Assembly (NCBI RefSeq): GCF_048544455.1
Contig: NC_133531.1
Span: 67,494,099 to 67,558,098 of the forward strand
Source: Silene latifolia
Lineage: Eukaryota; Streptophyta; Magnoliopsida; Caryophyllales; Caryophyllaceae
Direction of reading: 5' to 3'
DNA: 64,000 nt
Below are positions 21,591-33,840 of this stretch, piece by piece. Under the pieces are notes generated by a model. It searched no databases and had not been told where the DNA came from. It saw only the letters and a list, made by a program, of their open reading frames with translations. A program made the position numbers and the translations under genes. How positions within the stretch are numbered: the first letter of the stretch is position 1; each line of letters starts with the position of its first letter.

Positions 21591-22771
21591 TTGCATCATG
21601 GCATGTAGTTTGCATGTTAGAAAAATTTTGTGAAACTGTATACTTGGGAAGCTTGACAAGTGTATATAGGCCCTAGTAGATGCTTTTTCTTCTTAAGACT
21701 TTGCTTGTTAGAATACTTGTAAAACACCCTAGGATGTGTCATGCTAGTATCCTTTAACCCATGGATTAAGGCCTAGTCAAGAGTACCTTGTGGTGTGATA
21801 ACTCCTTGGCTACCGTTTATTCCAAGGTGACCCTTGAAACCATGAAAGCATCATTCATCCATGTTCTACCATATTTTGTCATCAAAGGGAATGGGCACAA
21901 AATGAAATTGTTCAAAAATTTGATTTCAAAAAAAGAAAAGAAAAAAAAAAGTTTGCAAAATGCATCAAAAGAAAAAAGGAGTAACAAAAAAATAGAACTC
22001 TTATGCTTCAAATATAAGGCACCCTCGTTACTAATTGGGGTGACTTTGAAAATGTTCAAAAAGAAAAATGCAAAAGTTGAAAAGTTGTCAAGTGTTGAAA
22101 TGCCAAACATCAAAAAGAAATGGCAAAAAGAAATTGTTCTCAAATGTTATATGCCACAAGAAATTGGGGGGAAAAACAACAACAAAGCAAACTCCCAAAT
22201 GAAACTCAAATACTATCGATCCATGTATCCATCGTATCCATTTTTGTGCATGGTAGAGAGGGGACGACCCTTCTTCTTGTCTAGGCAAGATGGGGAATTC
22301 CGCGATCCTCCAGTGTTTCTAACACCATAGGGAGTCTATTCTTGACAAAAGCATTTAACGACTGAGGACAAAGGTACCCTAGCTTGACACAACTTGGAGA
22401 GGATTTATTGGTATCCTTCTAGGTTTAGTAGTTTGAAGAAATTGCATCTATGAAGGAGTGTGTACCCTTGAATTGCTTCCCCTTTAGATAATTTCCGCCA
22501 CTTAGATGAGGAAAGTGGCTATTCTTTTGTAGATGCATCCATTACTTTATTTTGTGTGCTTTAATGTTTGGATGTGTCGCCATTTTGGCAAGACGCACCT
22601 TGCCTTGCAAGAAGGCATCCTACCTCATGGTTGTCTTATTGTGAGTTGAAGGGGCGGAGTGAGACCGGCTAATTGTCTCATATCGGCTATGCTATTAGGT
22701 TAGTTTAAATAACGGTCCTAGTTTAGTCACCTCTTTACTCGGGACAAGCAAAGGTTCGATTTGGGGATATT
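21591..22771 (+). other. Element B 3' non-coding region and polypurine tract
   Basis: No credible gene. It contains an A-rich patch (21900-22130), like the one in element A at 6580-6670, and ends with the purine-rich GATTTGGGGATAT before the LTR. An open frame at 21788-22330 is Lys-rich because of the A-rich patch and resembles no protein I know. Confidence 0.6.
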
Positions 22772-24515
22772 TGACATGACCATTATTTGAGCACATTTAG
22801 TCCCCGAATTAGCCTCGTTCCTATGCTTTTTAGTGCATAATTAGGTCATTTACTATCTTTAGTCCTTTATTTTGCATATTCTTTGAGGTTTTGTTGCCTT
22901 TGTAGGAGAGGAGTGCAAACCTTGCATTTTCATGGCAAAATGGAGCTAAATTGATCGAATCTAATGACCAAGCATCAAAGAGAAGACAAGACTAGAAGAC
23001 CTTTTGTACATATTATAGTAGATGGGCAATGATGAAGAAATCCTTGCATCCCCGACTAAATCCCGGAGGATTATTGGAAGAAGAAAAGAACAAAAGGGAG
23101 CTGTGACACAATCCGCCCGTCCAACCAAGAAGACGCATGTCCAAGACGAGGGGAATCCGAGCGTCTTTGCAGAAGGGACGCCCGTCCAGCAACGCCACAA
23201 TCCGCTCGTCCTGCCCAAAAATCCGCCCGTTCACCCACCAGGAAATCCGCCCGTCCCGACACCTTGGACGCTCGGATTCCCTTACAGTCCCATACGTCCT
23301 TTCTTCATGCTCCATGAAAGATGCGCATATTTATGAAAGACCGGCAAAAAGGAGACCGGCATCTCTTTTGAGAGGAGCGATTCCTCAAGGACTTAATCGT
23401 CATTTAAGCCCTTAGTAAACCCTAATTTGTGTACCTAACCCCCACTATAAATACCCCATTAGTCTAATTAGATAAGCATGTTCTTCTTATCAATCCTTAC
23501 TGTAGTTTATATCATTCTAATCTCTTCTTAATCTTGTAATCAACTTCTAATCAAGTCTTAATACAAATCTCATTTCCTTAATCTCTCTCTTTGTTCATCC
23601 TTTATTTTGGGTAATTGAAGATTATTTGGGTTATTATTGGGAGATTGACAACCTTCCAATCAATCATCAAGTACTTCTATTATTCTTTGCTTTATTTTGG
23701 AATCATTAGTAGGTATAATCCTCTTAATCCCTTTTTAATTATTGTTAATCATCTTCATTTATTCATCATGTTTTGCTTTGTTAATGTGATTGATAACCTT
23801 GTTAACATGTTAAACTTGATAATGAGTGAGTATTTTCCTTAACTAGGGTTAATGGGTAATTAGGGGAAACCAACATGGGGGATGATTCATGCTTAAATTA
23901 ATATGTTTTCATAGTTTATTTGCTTGCTTGTTGTGATCTCAACTTATGCACATGTTATGTTTGATGAAATGCGAGCCTATGAATCCTTGCATTTTTTACT
24001 CATCACTTACCTTTTCAATGAGACTTGTAAGACATAAACCAACTCGAGTCTCATTAGACCATGCATATAGTTGAGTAGGGAGGATTAAGTCGACTTGTAG
24101 GTGTTGTACAATCTAATCGATTCGGCTTCGGGACCCAAACCTTCCTAGGATTGTAAGATATAAACCAACTCGATCCACCACAACAATAATTGCTTGCTTA
24201 TAATTTGAGAATATGTTTGTATGATCAATTCCCATGAATCCCCTATGACCCCATGACACTCTAGTGCTTTTAATCAATTATTTACATCTCTTTTTAATCA
24301 TCTTGCTTGTTCACTTTTATTGCTATTTAGTTTAGTGATCTTCTCATCTCAACCCCAAATCGTGACACCCCTAGACACCGCTACTTGCAATCGAAAATCC
24401 TACATCAATACCCGTCCCTTGGGATCCAACCTTTACTTGCCTCTTTACTAATAGTAGAGTTGTTTGTGAAGTTATAAATATTGTTTTGGTTTAGGTGCTC
24501 TTAACGACAAGTAAC
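22772..24515 (+). repeat. Element B 3' LTR (right end approximate)
   Basis: It starts TGACATGACC after the polypurine tract. It contains a second array of CCGAGCGTC/CCGCCCGTC words (about 23107-23280), a TATA box at 23446-23453 and the U5-type text GTTATAAATATTG near 24470 also seen at the end of the element A LTR. No clean CA end can be assigned without the partner LTR. Confidence 0.7.
23446..23453 (+). promoter_or_regulatory. TATA box of element B LTR
   Basis: TATAAATA in a C-rich context (CCCCCACTATAAATACCCC), about 170 bases downstream of the last CpG word. Confidence 0.65.
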
Positions 24516-26297
24516 CGAAAACTAAACCTCAAAGTGAGTACGACCACAATGGAAATGCCTTCTTCACTTTGTTTGTTTGAGGTCAGCATTTTAGAACGTT
24601 AGTAATTTAATGTAACTTTTATTTTTAATAGTTTTACTTTAGTTACATGGTATGGATGTAGTGATTTGAACGATTTAAGTTGGGGACTGAATTTGAGAAG
24701 ATGGCATTGTGTAGGCGGTCAAAGGCCTGGAAAGGTTTGGCGGGGCAGGCTATCCGGAGCTATTGAAACCAATTCTCAAGTATTTCACTTAATTTTGAAT
24801 CATTTTCATCTCCTTTTTACTTGATCTCTAAGTGAAACATGGCCGCGTCTTTTAGTTAGTCTGATGGTGATTAGACCAATAAATCTTTGAACTCAGTGGC
24901 TTAAAATCACCTTTGGCACTATTTGCCAAAATTTTATGCAAGCCCATAGACTACTATTCTCAACTACCAAGTTTTACATTGAAAACCTCTGTTTAGGTGT
25001 TCTAAATTTTGTCATTTACAATAGTCACTCTATCGAAGTGTTTCAGTTGTGTTATGACATGCAGTTGCTATCCTTTTTGTACTTTTACTAAACCCTGGTC
25101 TTTTTAATAGGTTTGATTTTGTTGAATGTGCTTCATTTGTTTAATTTCTGCATTTTGAGGACTGAGATTTTCTGGGTACATAGAAAAGGCTTGAAAAAAG
25201 AATTTGTAGTCATTTTTCATATTTAGTAGCTGTCTACGTTTGCGTTTTTGTTTAAGAGTTCTGGCAGTTGCTGCCTTGCTAGAGATATTTTGAAACTTAC
25301 ATAAGATATAGACTCGGAGTTACAGGATGAATAGGAATTGGAAACGTGATCGTGCTGAATAAGAATGATCCCAATTTTTGTGCGATTAATTCAATTGTTT
25401 ACCTTTTTTACATTCTTACATTCAAGACAAGCAATTGGTTTTTGTAAGCATTATAGGTGACCTTTGTTTCGTTTGATTTTGCGGGATGAACTCAACTTTG
25501 AGGTTTAAATCGGTTGTAGCCCGTACAATTGTACAAGGTTTAGCCTTTGAGTAACAGATTTTCTTTTGTTACTCCAACGCTTCTTTCTAAGAATAAGAAA
25601 TTCCTTGAACAAAGTCACTTTCTAAACTGTTGTGTTGCTCGTATTATGATAAAATAGACGACTAAGAAGTTTCTAAAACTATGTGAGGTATATCATAATA
25701 AAATTAGCGGTCACATAGGATATTTAGCGTGTAACTAATGCTTCTACTATTCGGAAAGAAACTTACGCATTGTTTGGATATTGTGCGAAGTGTAGCATCG
25801 TTTCACTATTAAATGAGCTGGAAATTAACCTAAACCCTTTAAAAAGAACAAACTTAATGTTACTGTAGCGATAAATAGTGCCCTTCCAATCCCAGCAATG
25901 TTGTATCAGAATTAGGCAGTCAAAGTTTTTGGAGCATCTGCCTTAGACATTGGACTTTAAACTCCAACTCTCCGAGCATTGTTGTAGTTTTTTAGCTGGC
26001 AGGGTTTGTATATAGTTTTGTGATTCTTTTTTTTTTTAGATTCCGTCTCAATTATTTGAGAACTTCCGTTAAAATACGTTTTAGTGAAAAGGCGGGAATA
26101 TTCGTTGTGGACCTTTTATGGACCAGGGTGTTGTATTGGTTTGATGTTGGCCATTTGATGGTTTGGAAATTAGCTTAGTGTGCTTGTATTTGGTTTGCAA
26201 CTAAAAATATGAGAACTTTGGAGGCTTTTGCTGCGATGAAATTCAGCTGTTATATATAGCAGACAAGTTTTTTACTTTAGCTATAATTTTATCTCTA
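24516..26297. other. AT-rich non-coding DNA
   Basis: I see no gene, tRNA or element with clear ends. A few stretches look like intron or UTR text, and they lie upstream of the gene fragments at 26298 and 26578. Confidence 0.5.
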
Positions 26298-26349
26298 GGT
26301 GTTGAAATGTGAATATGCTGTCCGCGGTGAGATTGCTACTCAGGCCGAG
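26298..26349 (+). pseudogene. Single exon like alanine aminotransferase
   Basis: Between a splice-acceptor-like TTTATCTCTAG and a donor-like GTATGA the frame reads VLKCEYAVRGEIATQAE. Plant alanine aminotransferases begin their conserved part with VLKCEYAVRGEI followed by a similar Thr/Ala/Gln run. The complete enzyme moves the amino group of alanine to 2-oxoglutarate using PLP. No neighbouring exon is visible within 2 kb, so this is a captured or left-over fragment. Confidence 0.6.
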
Positions 26350-26577
26350 GTATGACGAATTTAAATCTATTTTCCTTGTGGCTACATTAGCAGATTGAAA
26401 TCGTCTTTTTGATAAGAGTTTGATATTAAAATTACTATAGATGAAACAATTATAGGTGATTAAATATGTTGGAAGGATTTTTAGTGGTAAGAATGATACT
26501 TTGACTGAGCTATTTTTGTGTTCCTTACATTAGCCGATTGAAATCGTCTTGTTGCTAGAAGTTTGATGTTAGATTAG

Positions 26578-26945
26578 TATAGACGAAGTGCTGAGTTTGT
26601 TTGCGTCTTTATCGGAGCTTTCGATCCTAAGCTTGTCAAATAATCAGTTGAAAAGGCCATTTCCAGATTCAATTGGCAAATAAAATACACACTCAATACC
26701 CTTATACTGTCAAACAACAAGATTTCGGGGTTATTGCCTGCTCTAGGTAGCTTAAGTGGGTTTAAAGTACTGGACTTGGGGAGGAACGAGTTGGACTCGG
26801 AGCTAACCAATTTTCCTCAAAGTTTATTCATACCTTTGCTAAACAATAAACTCTTTTAATGGAGAAATACCAAGAAGTTGTAATCGATTGATTCGACGAG
26901 GACCAATGTTCCTTTTCTCTCCGCCTCATATTTATGTTCCATTTT
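26578..26945 (+). pseudogene. Fragment of a leucine-rich repeat receptor-like kinase ectodomain
   Basis: Reading with three or more frame changes, the plus strand gives SELSILSLSNNQL followed by PFPDSI, then TLILSNNKISGLLPAL and VLDLGRNELDSEL, then LLNNK...GEIPRS. These are consecutive plant-type 24-residue LRRs (LxxLxLxxNxLxGxxP). The pattern is that of the inactive-kinase LRR receptors of plants. No kinase domain, membrane span or signal peptide is present, and the frames are broken, so it is a relic. It lies 230 bases after the aminotransferase-like exon on the same strand. Confidence 0.65.
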
Positions 26946-27634
26946 TTCATTTAGATTTACTTTTGATTGTATGCAACTGCAATGTTATGTATGGCAATAA
27001 TGTTATCATTATAAAGCATATCCAATTTGCTATCCAAGTTACAAAGTACCATTCGACTAATGTGTAGTGATAATTTTCTCCTATTTGCTTATCATCATTA
27101 GTTAATACATATATTGATTTGATTATGTGGTCTCCTTGTTGTCCCAAGAATTAGTGATATTGAACTGAAATGCATATATGCATCAAATAGGTTGGCTGAG
27201 TTATGGAATTTGCATTAGTCTTCACTTTCAAGTTTCAGGATAGTGACTGGGAAAGTTAATTAAGGACATAACATGGTCTTGAATATCCCTTCAGTAATAC
27301 CTGTTGTGGGTAAGTTTTGCGACCATAATTAATAATTGGGCAGTAAGTTAAGGGAATCAAGGAAGAACATAAATGATTCTCATATAGGGTATCTGATTAG
27401 AGCAGTTACATATTATCATTAGCTTTCTTTTGAGCTTTAAACTTACATTGTTCTTTGTTGCAGGTAACACCTACTATGGAACCGTGTTCGTGATGCAAGC
27501 ATCATACTACTGGCCTACCTGTTTAAACTGTGTCAAGACATTTCCCCCCCTAAATGTTCTGCTTGTTAAATCTTGTATCGAACTTGATGGAATTTGCATC
27601 CTCAATAAAGTATTTTCCAGAACATTTAGATAAG

Positions 27635-27767
27635 CACAAATTCTCATTTGTGACGGACAAAATCCATCACAAGCTTGTGACGTGAGACAAAGGGGTAAGT
27701 GGGAGGGCAAGTGGGAAAGGGTTGTGAGAGGTCACAAGCTTGTGACCGTCACAAGCAAGAGGGACTG
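27635..27767. mobile_element. MULE-type MITE copy 1 (133 bp)
   Basis: Flanked by the perfect 9-bp direct repeat TTAGATAAG (27626-27634 and 27768-27776), the duplication length of Mutator-like elements. The ends are imperfect inverted repeats sharing TTGTGACGG. Internal TCACAAGCTTGTGAC is itself palindromic. A related copy is at 52937-53121. Confidence 0.8.
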
Positions 27768-27776
27768 TTAGATAAG

Positions 27777-29723
27777 AAGGATGTTTTATGTGTTTTTGAG
27801 AATATACACAACCTTTGTATGACATAAATTTAATTTTCCAAACAGCCTCTCTTCGTTTTACTATGAACTTGGTTTCTGGAATACTCACTTTTTCAATGTT
27901 TTCGGCTATAATACATTGAAGCTAAATTAGCAAACAACTTCTACGAAAGATATCACTCTCTTTGCCAGTCCGAAATTTTGTATCAAAACAACTCTCCAGG
28001 AATAATGAAAACCAAATCTTCAAGTAGCGCCCTAATCTTCAATTAGGGCCAAAAACATATAGCCTAACCCATCTAGAATAGCCCCGGTGTTGGGATTAGT
28101 TGTGATTGTTCTGTTAAAGCATTATAGTTAATTGATTACAGGCATTTACAGCTTGAACATCGTCTTAGTATTATTTTGCCTAACTATGCGGGGAGGAAAA
28201 AAGGAAAAGGGGTCCATGGTCTACGCTTGATACTTAAAGCACTTCCGACTTAAATACACATTCCGAGTAAACATGCAAAAGTGCAAAATCTTTACAATAG
28301 AGCCAAATCACCCCAAATTACAAGTTCTAAGTGAAAAAATTACAGAGTAAATCATGTGCGTACTTATAAGTTAGGAAATGTTTCAGATGATATTTGATGT
28401 TCCGAAAAATATATAAGTTAGAATTATTTTTAGATTATGCGAATCATCGCAAGAAGCACTACACAAGTATCGATCACAAAAAAACAATTTTCCCTACGAT
28501 ATCCACTAATGTGGTAATATAAACGATTCACTGGGGCACCGCGCCCGATAAAACGCGGAACAACAACTAGTAACTGGAAACGAGAGGCTTTTAATTTGGT
28601 TAAGTAGATGACACCACTTGGACCAATTGTAAAGCCATGGAGTTGATTCTTCGTATTAATTTTGCTGTTTCCAACAACCATTTTTTAGTTAGTTGATACG
28701 CTTATGTCCATCTAATCTAATCATATGTCAAAACAGATTTCAATTATTAGTTTGGTGCAACTTTGGAATGCAATTTCTATAATCGTTTAGTTGCTAAACG
28801 AACTTTAACTTCCTAAGAACTTGCTATTCATGGAATTAAGTTTTAACATCCAATTCGGGTGACTTTGGCAAAATTGTTTAGTTGCTCATGTAGGAATTAA
28901 ATTCCACAGGAACTTTCAATGATCAAGAGGGGAGTAGGTAAGTCACTTCCTACATCCTTCCAAAAATATGGTAACCAAACAACCTTATTTTTTTTTAAAA
29001 TCGTGGGATTTTTCATTTCCTGCGTTTTTTAAGTGGTAAGCAAACGATATTATCAACTTATTTTTTTATATTTTCTTACTCTTTTATTTATCCTAATTTC
29101 ATCATATACTACAAACAAAAAGAATATATAGTCTTTGAATTAACCCCGCTAAAATAGCTTAAGGTTATTTGGGAGTTAAATTTTATCATTACAAAATAGT
29201 CCTCATGCATGGGTCATATTATATATGGATAATAATCAAGGAAAGTGCCTAAATATACAAATTAACTATTAATTAATCAGCTCAATTGTTTATGTTATTT
29301 GAGAACCGTTCTTTTAAAAAATTTAAAATTATTAAGGGTACATATAAAAAGTTAAAAAAAAAAATTCAAGAAAACAAATTCGCAACTATATATTTGCAAA
29401 AATGATAACAAAATTATACAGTACTTTTTTTTATCATTTTTAAAAGCATGCACAATAAACACTCGGATGTGCTTGATCTCATGTTTCTTTTTGCTTTTTT
29501 TTTTTTGGACGAGGGAGAATCCTTAACCGCTATCTTCGGTGTACACTGGATAAGTCCTCGGATATACGTAATAGCCTGCAAATTACATATATCAGGTAAG
29601 CCACCCGAGAGTGACAGACTCGAAGTCAAGAAGGCATCACCTCGGGCCATAAAGACTCCACAAAATTACTCTTAAGGAGATTTGAACCTAAATCTCCTGC
29701 AAATTTCACTTAAATTTTAACCA
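27777..29723. other. AT-rich non-coding DNA
   Basis: No gene recognised. A minus-strand frame of 83 codons at 28430-28681 matches nothing I know. Near 28690-28990 short phrases such as TTTAGTTGCT recur, suggesting an old repeat, but its ends cannot be set. Confidence 0.5.
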
Positions 29724-29731
29724 CTATACTA

Positions 29732-29997
29732 CAGGGGCGGATTTGGGGGGGGAGGGGGGGGGGGAAGTGAGGGCACGTGCCCTCACGTGACAAAAAAAAA
29801 AAAAAAAAAAAAAATCAAAAGAAAAAAAAAAGACGATAAACACAACCCAAAGACAGAAACAACATAAACACAAACACAAAAATCAAAATAGAACCATAAA
29901 ATCAAGACGATATTTGAATTTTAATGTATAAATGTTGTCCGCAAATTTTTTTTTTCTTACTATGCCCCCCTTTACTGAAATCCTGGATACGCCACTG
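29732..29997. mobile_element. hAT-type MITE (266 bp)
   Basis: Flanked by a perfect 8-bp duplication CTATACTA (29724-29731 and 29998-30005). The ends CAGGGGCGGAT and, on the other strand, CAGTGGCGTATCC are hAT-like imperfect inverted repeats. Inside are a G run, a 20-bp perfect palindrome centred on CACGTG (29767-29786) and an A run of about 23. It has no coding capacity. Confidence 0.85.
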
Positions 29998-30005
29998 CTA
30001 TACTA

Positions 30006-30488
30006 CACCCTACCGAGTTTTGATCTCGAGTTACCATCCATTTTTATGAGGTGTAAAAGATCAGTTAAAGTCTCTATGCAAGCATGTGCATGGTCAAACA
30101 GTTGACCACGTCTGTCATAATAAGTTATCCTCTCGTAGGTGAATTATCACTTGCATGCATGGCTTTATTTCTCCATTGAATCATCCCATGATCATAAAAG
30201 AAATATTAAAAAAAAAATCCTTAAATACAACTGGTAGATAAACAGAGTTGATGAAATAAAATATTTAAAAAAGCATAAAATGAAGACATGAAGTCATGCA
30301 CTGTATGTCTGTATGTCTGTATCACAAATGTAGTAACGTACAAAGAGAATAAACAAAGCATGCATAATTAGACAATACAACGTACTCCGTATATTACAAG
30401 ACACTGTCTCCTTTTATATAGACATTCAACTTTTACAAATAAATCTACTTAAAACTTTAGCTTGCGTCATTTTTTATTACGTATTATA
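30006..30488. other. AT-rich non-coding DNA
   Basis: Nothing recognised beyond simple AT-rich text and a short TGTATGTC direct repeat near 30304-30319. Confidence 0.5.
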
Positions 30489-30701
30489 CTCCGATCCCTC
30501 TATCCCGGTTATTTGTTGTCATTTTTCATTTTGGGGTGTCTCAGTCATTTGTTGTTCTTTCTATTTTAAGAATGAACTTGATGAGTAATTTGATCATTCA
30601 CACTCAATTTGTTCCACTTGTCATTTAGTAATTGCCCCTCTCCTCTTTCCCTGGTCTTTGCGCCAAAACCAAAGTACAACAAATGACCGGGACGGAGGGA
30701 G
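30489..30701. mobile_element. Stowaway-type MITE (213 bp)
   Basis: Flanked by TA (30487-30488 and 30702-30703). The ends CTATCCCGGTTATTTGTTGT and, on the other strand, CTCCCTCCGTCCCGGTCATT are the hallmark of plant Tc1/mariner Stowaway MITEs. Confidence 0.85.
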
Positions 30702-30855
30702 TAATAATAATGTTGATTATTGCAAGAAGCAAATAGCAATACATAGATTTTTGGTGTCTTTAGTTTGGAAGTACTCGAGAGATAGTTGTCCGTACACTGA
30801 TTGACCAAAAAACCGGCCAGCCTAGGATGATGGAGGAAAGCCATTACATAAAATG

Positions 30856-30957
30856 AATGCTTCCACGCCTTGTAGACGTTATTGTAGTGTGCATCATGCA
30901 TTGCATGCAAGGGTAATGATGCACACTACAATAACGTCTACAAGGCGTGGAAGCATT
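30856..30957. repeat. Perfect 41-bp inverted repeat with 20-base loop
   Basis: 30856-30896 and 30917-30957 are exact reverse complements. The loop (30897-30916) contains TGCATTGCATGCA, itself nearly palindromic. Either strand as RNA would fold into a single long hairpin. No transposon ends or target duplication were seen around it. Confidence 0.95.
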
Positions 30958-31063
30958 ATGAATGAGTGAATAGTAAGATATCTATATAATTAGCTTGTCT
31001 GAGTAGTATTAAATAAAACAGTATTGTCGTTATTACTGCCCTTTAAATATGGGAGGCATAAGA

Positions 31064-31805
31064 TGTTGGTGATTTAAGTTAATCACGATGTCATTTGAAT
31101 GCAATCAGGATTTGGCCAAAAATAGTAGCAAGTTTGACCGTTATAGTATGGGTTAGAGAGTGTGAAGTACACACTCATATAAACGAGTTTGAATGTGTGA
31201 TTTTAAAGAATAAGTTACAATGCAAATTAGTCGATGTTATCATAGCTCGAAAATGAAGAATTGGCTAACCCCGATAGGGGTTGCTAACCTCGATCGGGGT
31301 TGATGATGCTTAGCCAAATATTCAACAAGTTTAATTTACGTAAATTGGGAAATCTACATCCCCGATCGGGGATACTAACCCGATCGGGGTAAGTGATGTT
31401 TATCGAGTTTTTGCAATTATTTGCTATAAATAGTGTTGCATTGTTTCATACTTGTCCCAAAAGGTACCTCTTGGAAATAACCGATTATTTCCTTTAGGGT
31501 ATGCATACAGAACATGTATAAATACATGTTGATGCATGATTGAAAAGGATGAGAAAAATTATAAAATTTTCGACTTTGAAAGAACAAACTAATTACAAAA
31601 CTTCATTTGTACTCTCTCAATTCTATTTTCCTAGAACGAGAGGGAATCGATAGTCTTATCCTACAAGAGATTTCGTGCAACCCAAGGCAAATATAAGGGT
31701 CAAAATACTCTTTAAGGAAAACGAATAGTGATTCTATCGTTATCCAAGTTTATCATTTGCCATTAGCGGTCGACGGTGTGTCAACCACCATGTATATTTC
31801 CAAAA
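31064..31805 (+). repeat. Element D 5' LTR
   Basis: It contains four CCCCGATCGGGG-type palindromic words at 31269-31280, 31288-31299, 31360-31371 and 31379-31389, in two pairs. Confidence 0.9.
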
Positions 31806-32975
31806 TTCTTAAAGAGTATTTTCATTTCAGATAACGATGGGATCGGTACGTGAGTACTTCCATGTTTATAAAGCAAGCGGTAGTGAAATTGGAAATGGGG
31901 TCTGGTTGTTGAAACCAAGTATGGAAAATAATAACGTGTTCTTCCGTTTAATGATAAGATGATGTCAGTTATGAAGCAACCGACCAGATAAGTGTTTATT
32001 ATATAATGATGCCGATTATGTTATATAATTGTCTACTCCGTATGACGTTTCTTGATTCTTTACTAGAATAAAACAATCCATTTGGTTCCTCTGATTGTTG
32101 AATAATATACAATGGTCATAGGGGTGCAAGTTGTTTTCGGTACCCACAATTTTCCTTTTCACTAATATTTGACGTTGGTTTATTGTCATTGATAATTTTG
32201 TTACATATAGGGTGTCAAATGCTTTGTAAATGTGTTTTGTGTTCATTAATATATACGAAGTATGAATGTTACTGGTTTTGCGGTAGTTTCATGGCAGTAC
32301 GTCTATGGTATGTTGCAGTGGAACAAAATTTGTCAAAGTTTGTGTAAGGGATTTGACAGAGTTTTATCTTGAGATTATGGGATGATTGCAATTTTGTTGT
32401 AATTGTAATTTTCTGCCATAGGTAAGTACTGGCAAATAAATAATGGTGGTTTTGCCATGTAAGAGATGAGTGTACAACTATTGACAAGTCTAGTAATAGA
32501 GTGGTCTTTTGTTGTATGTTAATGACTAGTTTATCTTTGTCTTAGACTAAAGACAAATTCATTTTTAAAAGGGGTTTTTCTCATCATGTTCTTCTATGAA
32601 GGACATGGGGGAGGTAATATGATTATTTGTATTAGGATCAAGTGTGAGAGTATGATTATTATTCTCCGGTAATTGCTCCCATGGGTCGAATATGACGGAG
32701 TCATATCTCAAGTATTCACATGGTCTTGTATTGTTTATGCAATATTCATAAGATTGAGTAAGAATGGTACTCATGTTTGGCAAGAATTAAGACAAGTGTG
32801 AAAGTATAAAAGTAAGCCATTATAAATGATTTGTATTATGTCGGATTTCTTTGGTTTAGAAGAATGGTTGTATGCAAATGATATTATCTTGATAGAAGGT
32901 TATTTTCTATAAGAGTGGTGTATTATTGCTTGGGGAAGGAACCATTAGTATATATGTTTCCAAGAAGCTAATTTG

Positions 32976-33330
32976 CATTAGAAGGTCGACATTGGAGTAT
33001 GAATTCGTAGTGTTAGTTATAGCCGGTAAAAAGGCTAAAGGATTAAAGAAATTGATTTACTAGTTTTAATTTATGAATGAGACCGAGTTTACCCATGTTG
33101 ATAGGGGATACTAACTTGGCTAAGTTTGTAGTCAAGTGAATTATGGTGACGGCCGCACCGGGACGTTATTATTATAACGTGATATATAAACTATCAAATA
33201 TGGATGATATGGTTGTTTTACGAGAGCTCAATGTCTAGTTGATCATTTTGTATAAAGGATCAATTAAGGACTTGGTTCATAAGTCGGTGTCGGGATGTTT
33301 AAAGCCTATATAAATCTTTGGTGGTAGGAC
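32976..33330 (+). pseudogene. pol: Element D copia RNase H remnant
   Basis: Readable fragments match the C-terminal part of copia pol: STLEYEFVVLVIAGKKAKGLKKL corresponds in pattern to the STxESEY RNase H block, and, after stops and shifts, KDLVHKSVSGCLKPI corresponds to the usual LTKxLxRDxVxKxSxGMGLKP end. Gag, integrase and most of the reverse transcriptase are missing or beyond recognition. Confidence 0.65.
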
Positions 33331-33840
33331 ACCCAATTCCCCTCTAATATGACGTTAGAGGCAGAATTCAATGTGGAAAGCTTATTATCAAATATTGGAG
33401 CACATTGTTTATATTGTCCCGAAAGTGTGTGCTCGGACCTGCTTGATAAGTTAGGGTAAAGTTAATCTTTCTAATGGATCTTTTGAAAAAGTGCTTTGCA
33501 GGGCACGATGAAAAGAGTCCACCTATATGAGTGTGAAGTGTGGCCACTTCTTAAAGCTCGAGCTTGGCTTTGTAAGCACTCGCGAATGGATAGGGACACT
33601 AGGACATGTAAAATAGTGTCGGTAATAAACTTATGGAGTTGTCTTGAACTTGTATGTGTTCTATCTTCATGTATTCATATGACTTGACGGGTTCAATCCA
33701 TAGAGACACCCCGATACTCGAATGCAAAATGCATAGTTCACTAAGGTGGAAATTCAATCTGCGTGACATTTTCACTTTATGTATGAGTTTGGTTTGGTTT
33801 GTTGTTTTGAATCAAGGATTGCATTTAAATGAGGGAGGAA

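Larger units (their letters stand above)
1..24515 (+). mobile_element. Element B: Athila-like Ty3/gypsy element, 5' end outside window, split by two insertions
   Basis: Gag (2-903), its continuation (8930-9160, then 17954 on), protease, an ATHILA ORF-1-type gene and a 3' LTR from about 22772 all lie on the plus strand and join in order once elements A and C are removed. The 3' LTR is preceded by a purine-rich stretch (TTTGGGGATA). No reverse transcriptase, RNase H or integrase lies between protease and the ATHILA ORF, so the copy is probably non-autonomous. The left LTR is outside the window. The right LTR end is placed only roughly, near 24500-24520, because its partner cannot be compared. 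Confidence 0.8.

Noticed and set aside
21788-22330. 180-codon frame after the ATHILA ORF
   Set aside because: Lys-rich low complexity from an A-rich 3' region, like the non-coding patch in element A.
28430-28681. 83-codon minus-strand frame
   Set aside because: No domain, no recognisable relatives, no neighbours. Not enough to call a gene.
29448-29675. 75-codon frame near the hAT MITE
   Set aside because: No homology and overlapping repeat-rich text; the opposite strand is equally open.
30566-30910. 114-codon minus-strand frame
   Set aside because: Spans a Stowaway MITE and one arm of the hairpin, so it is a chance frame.
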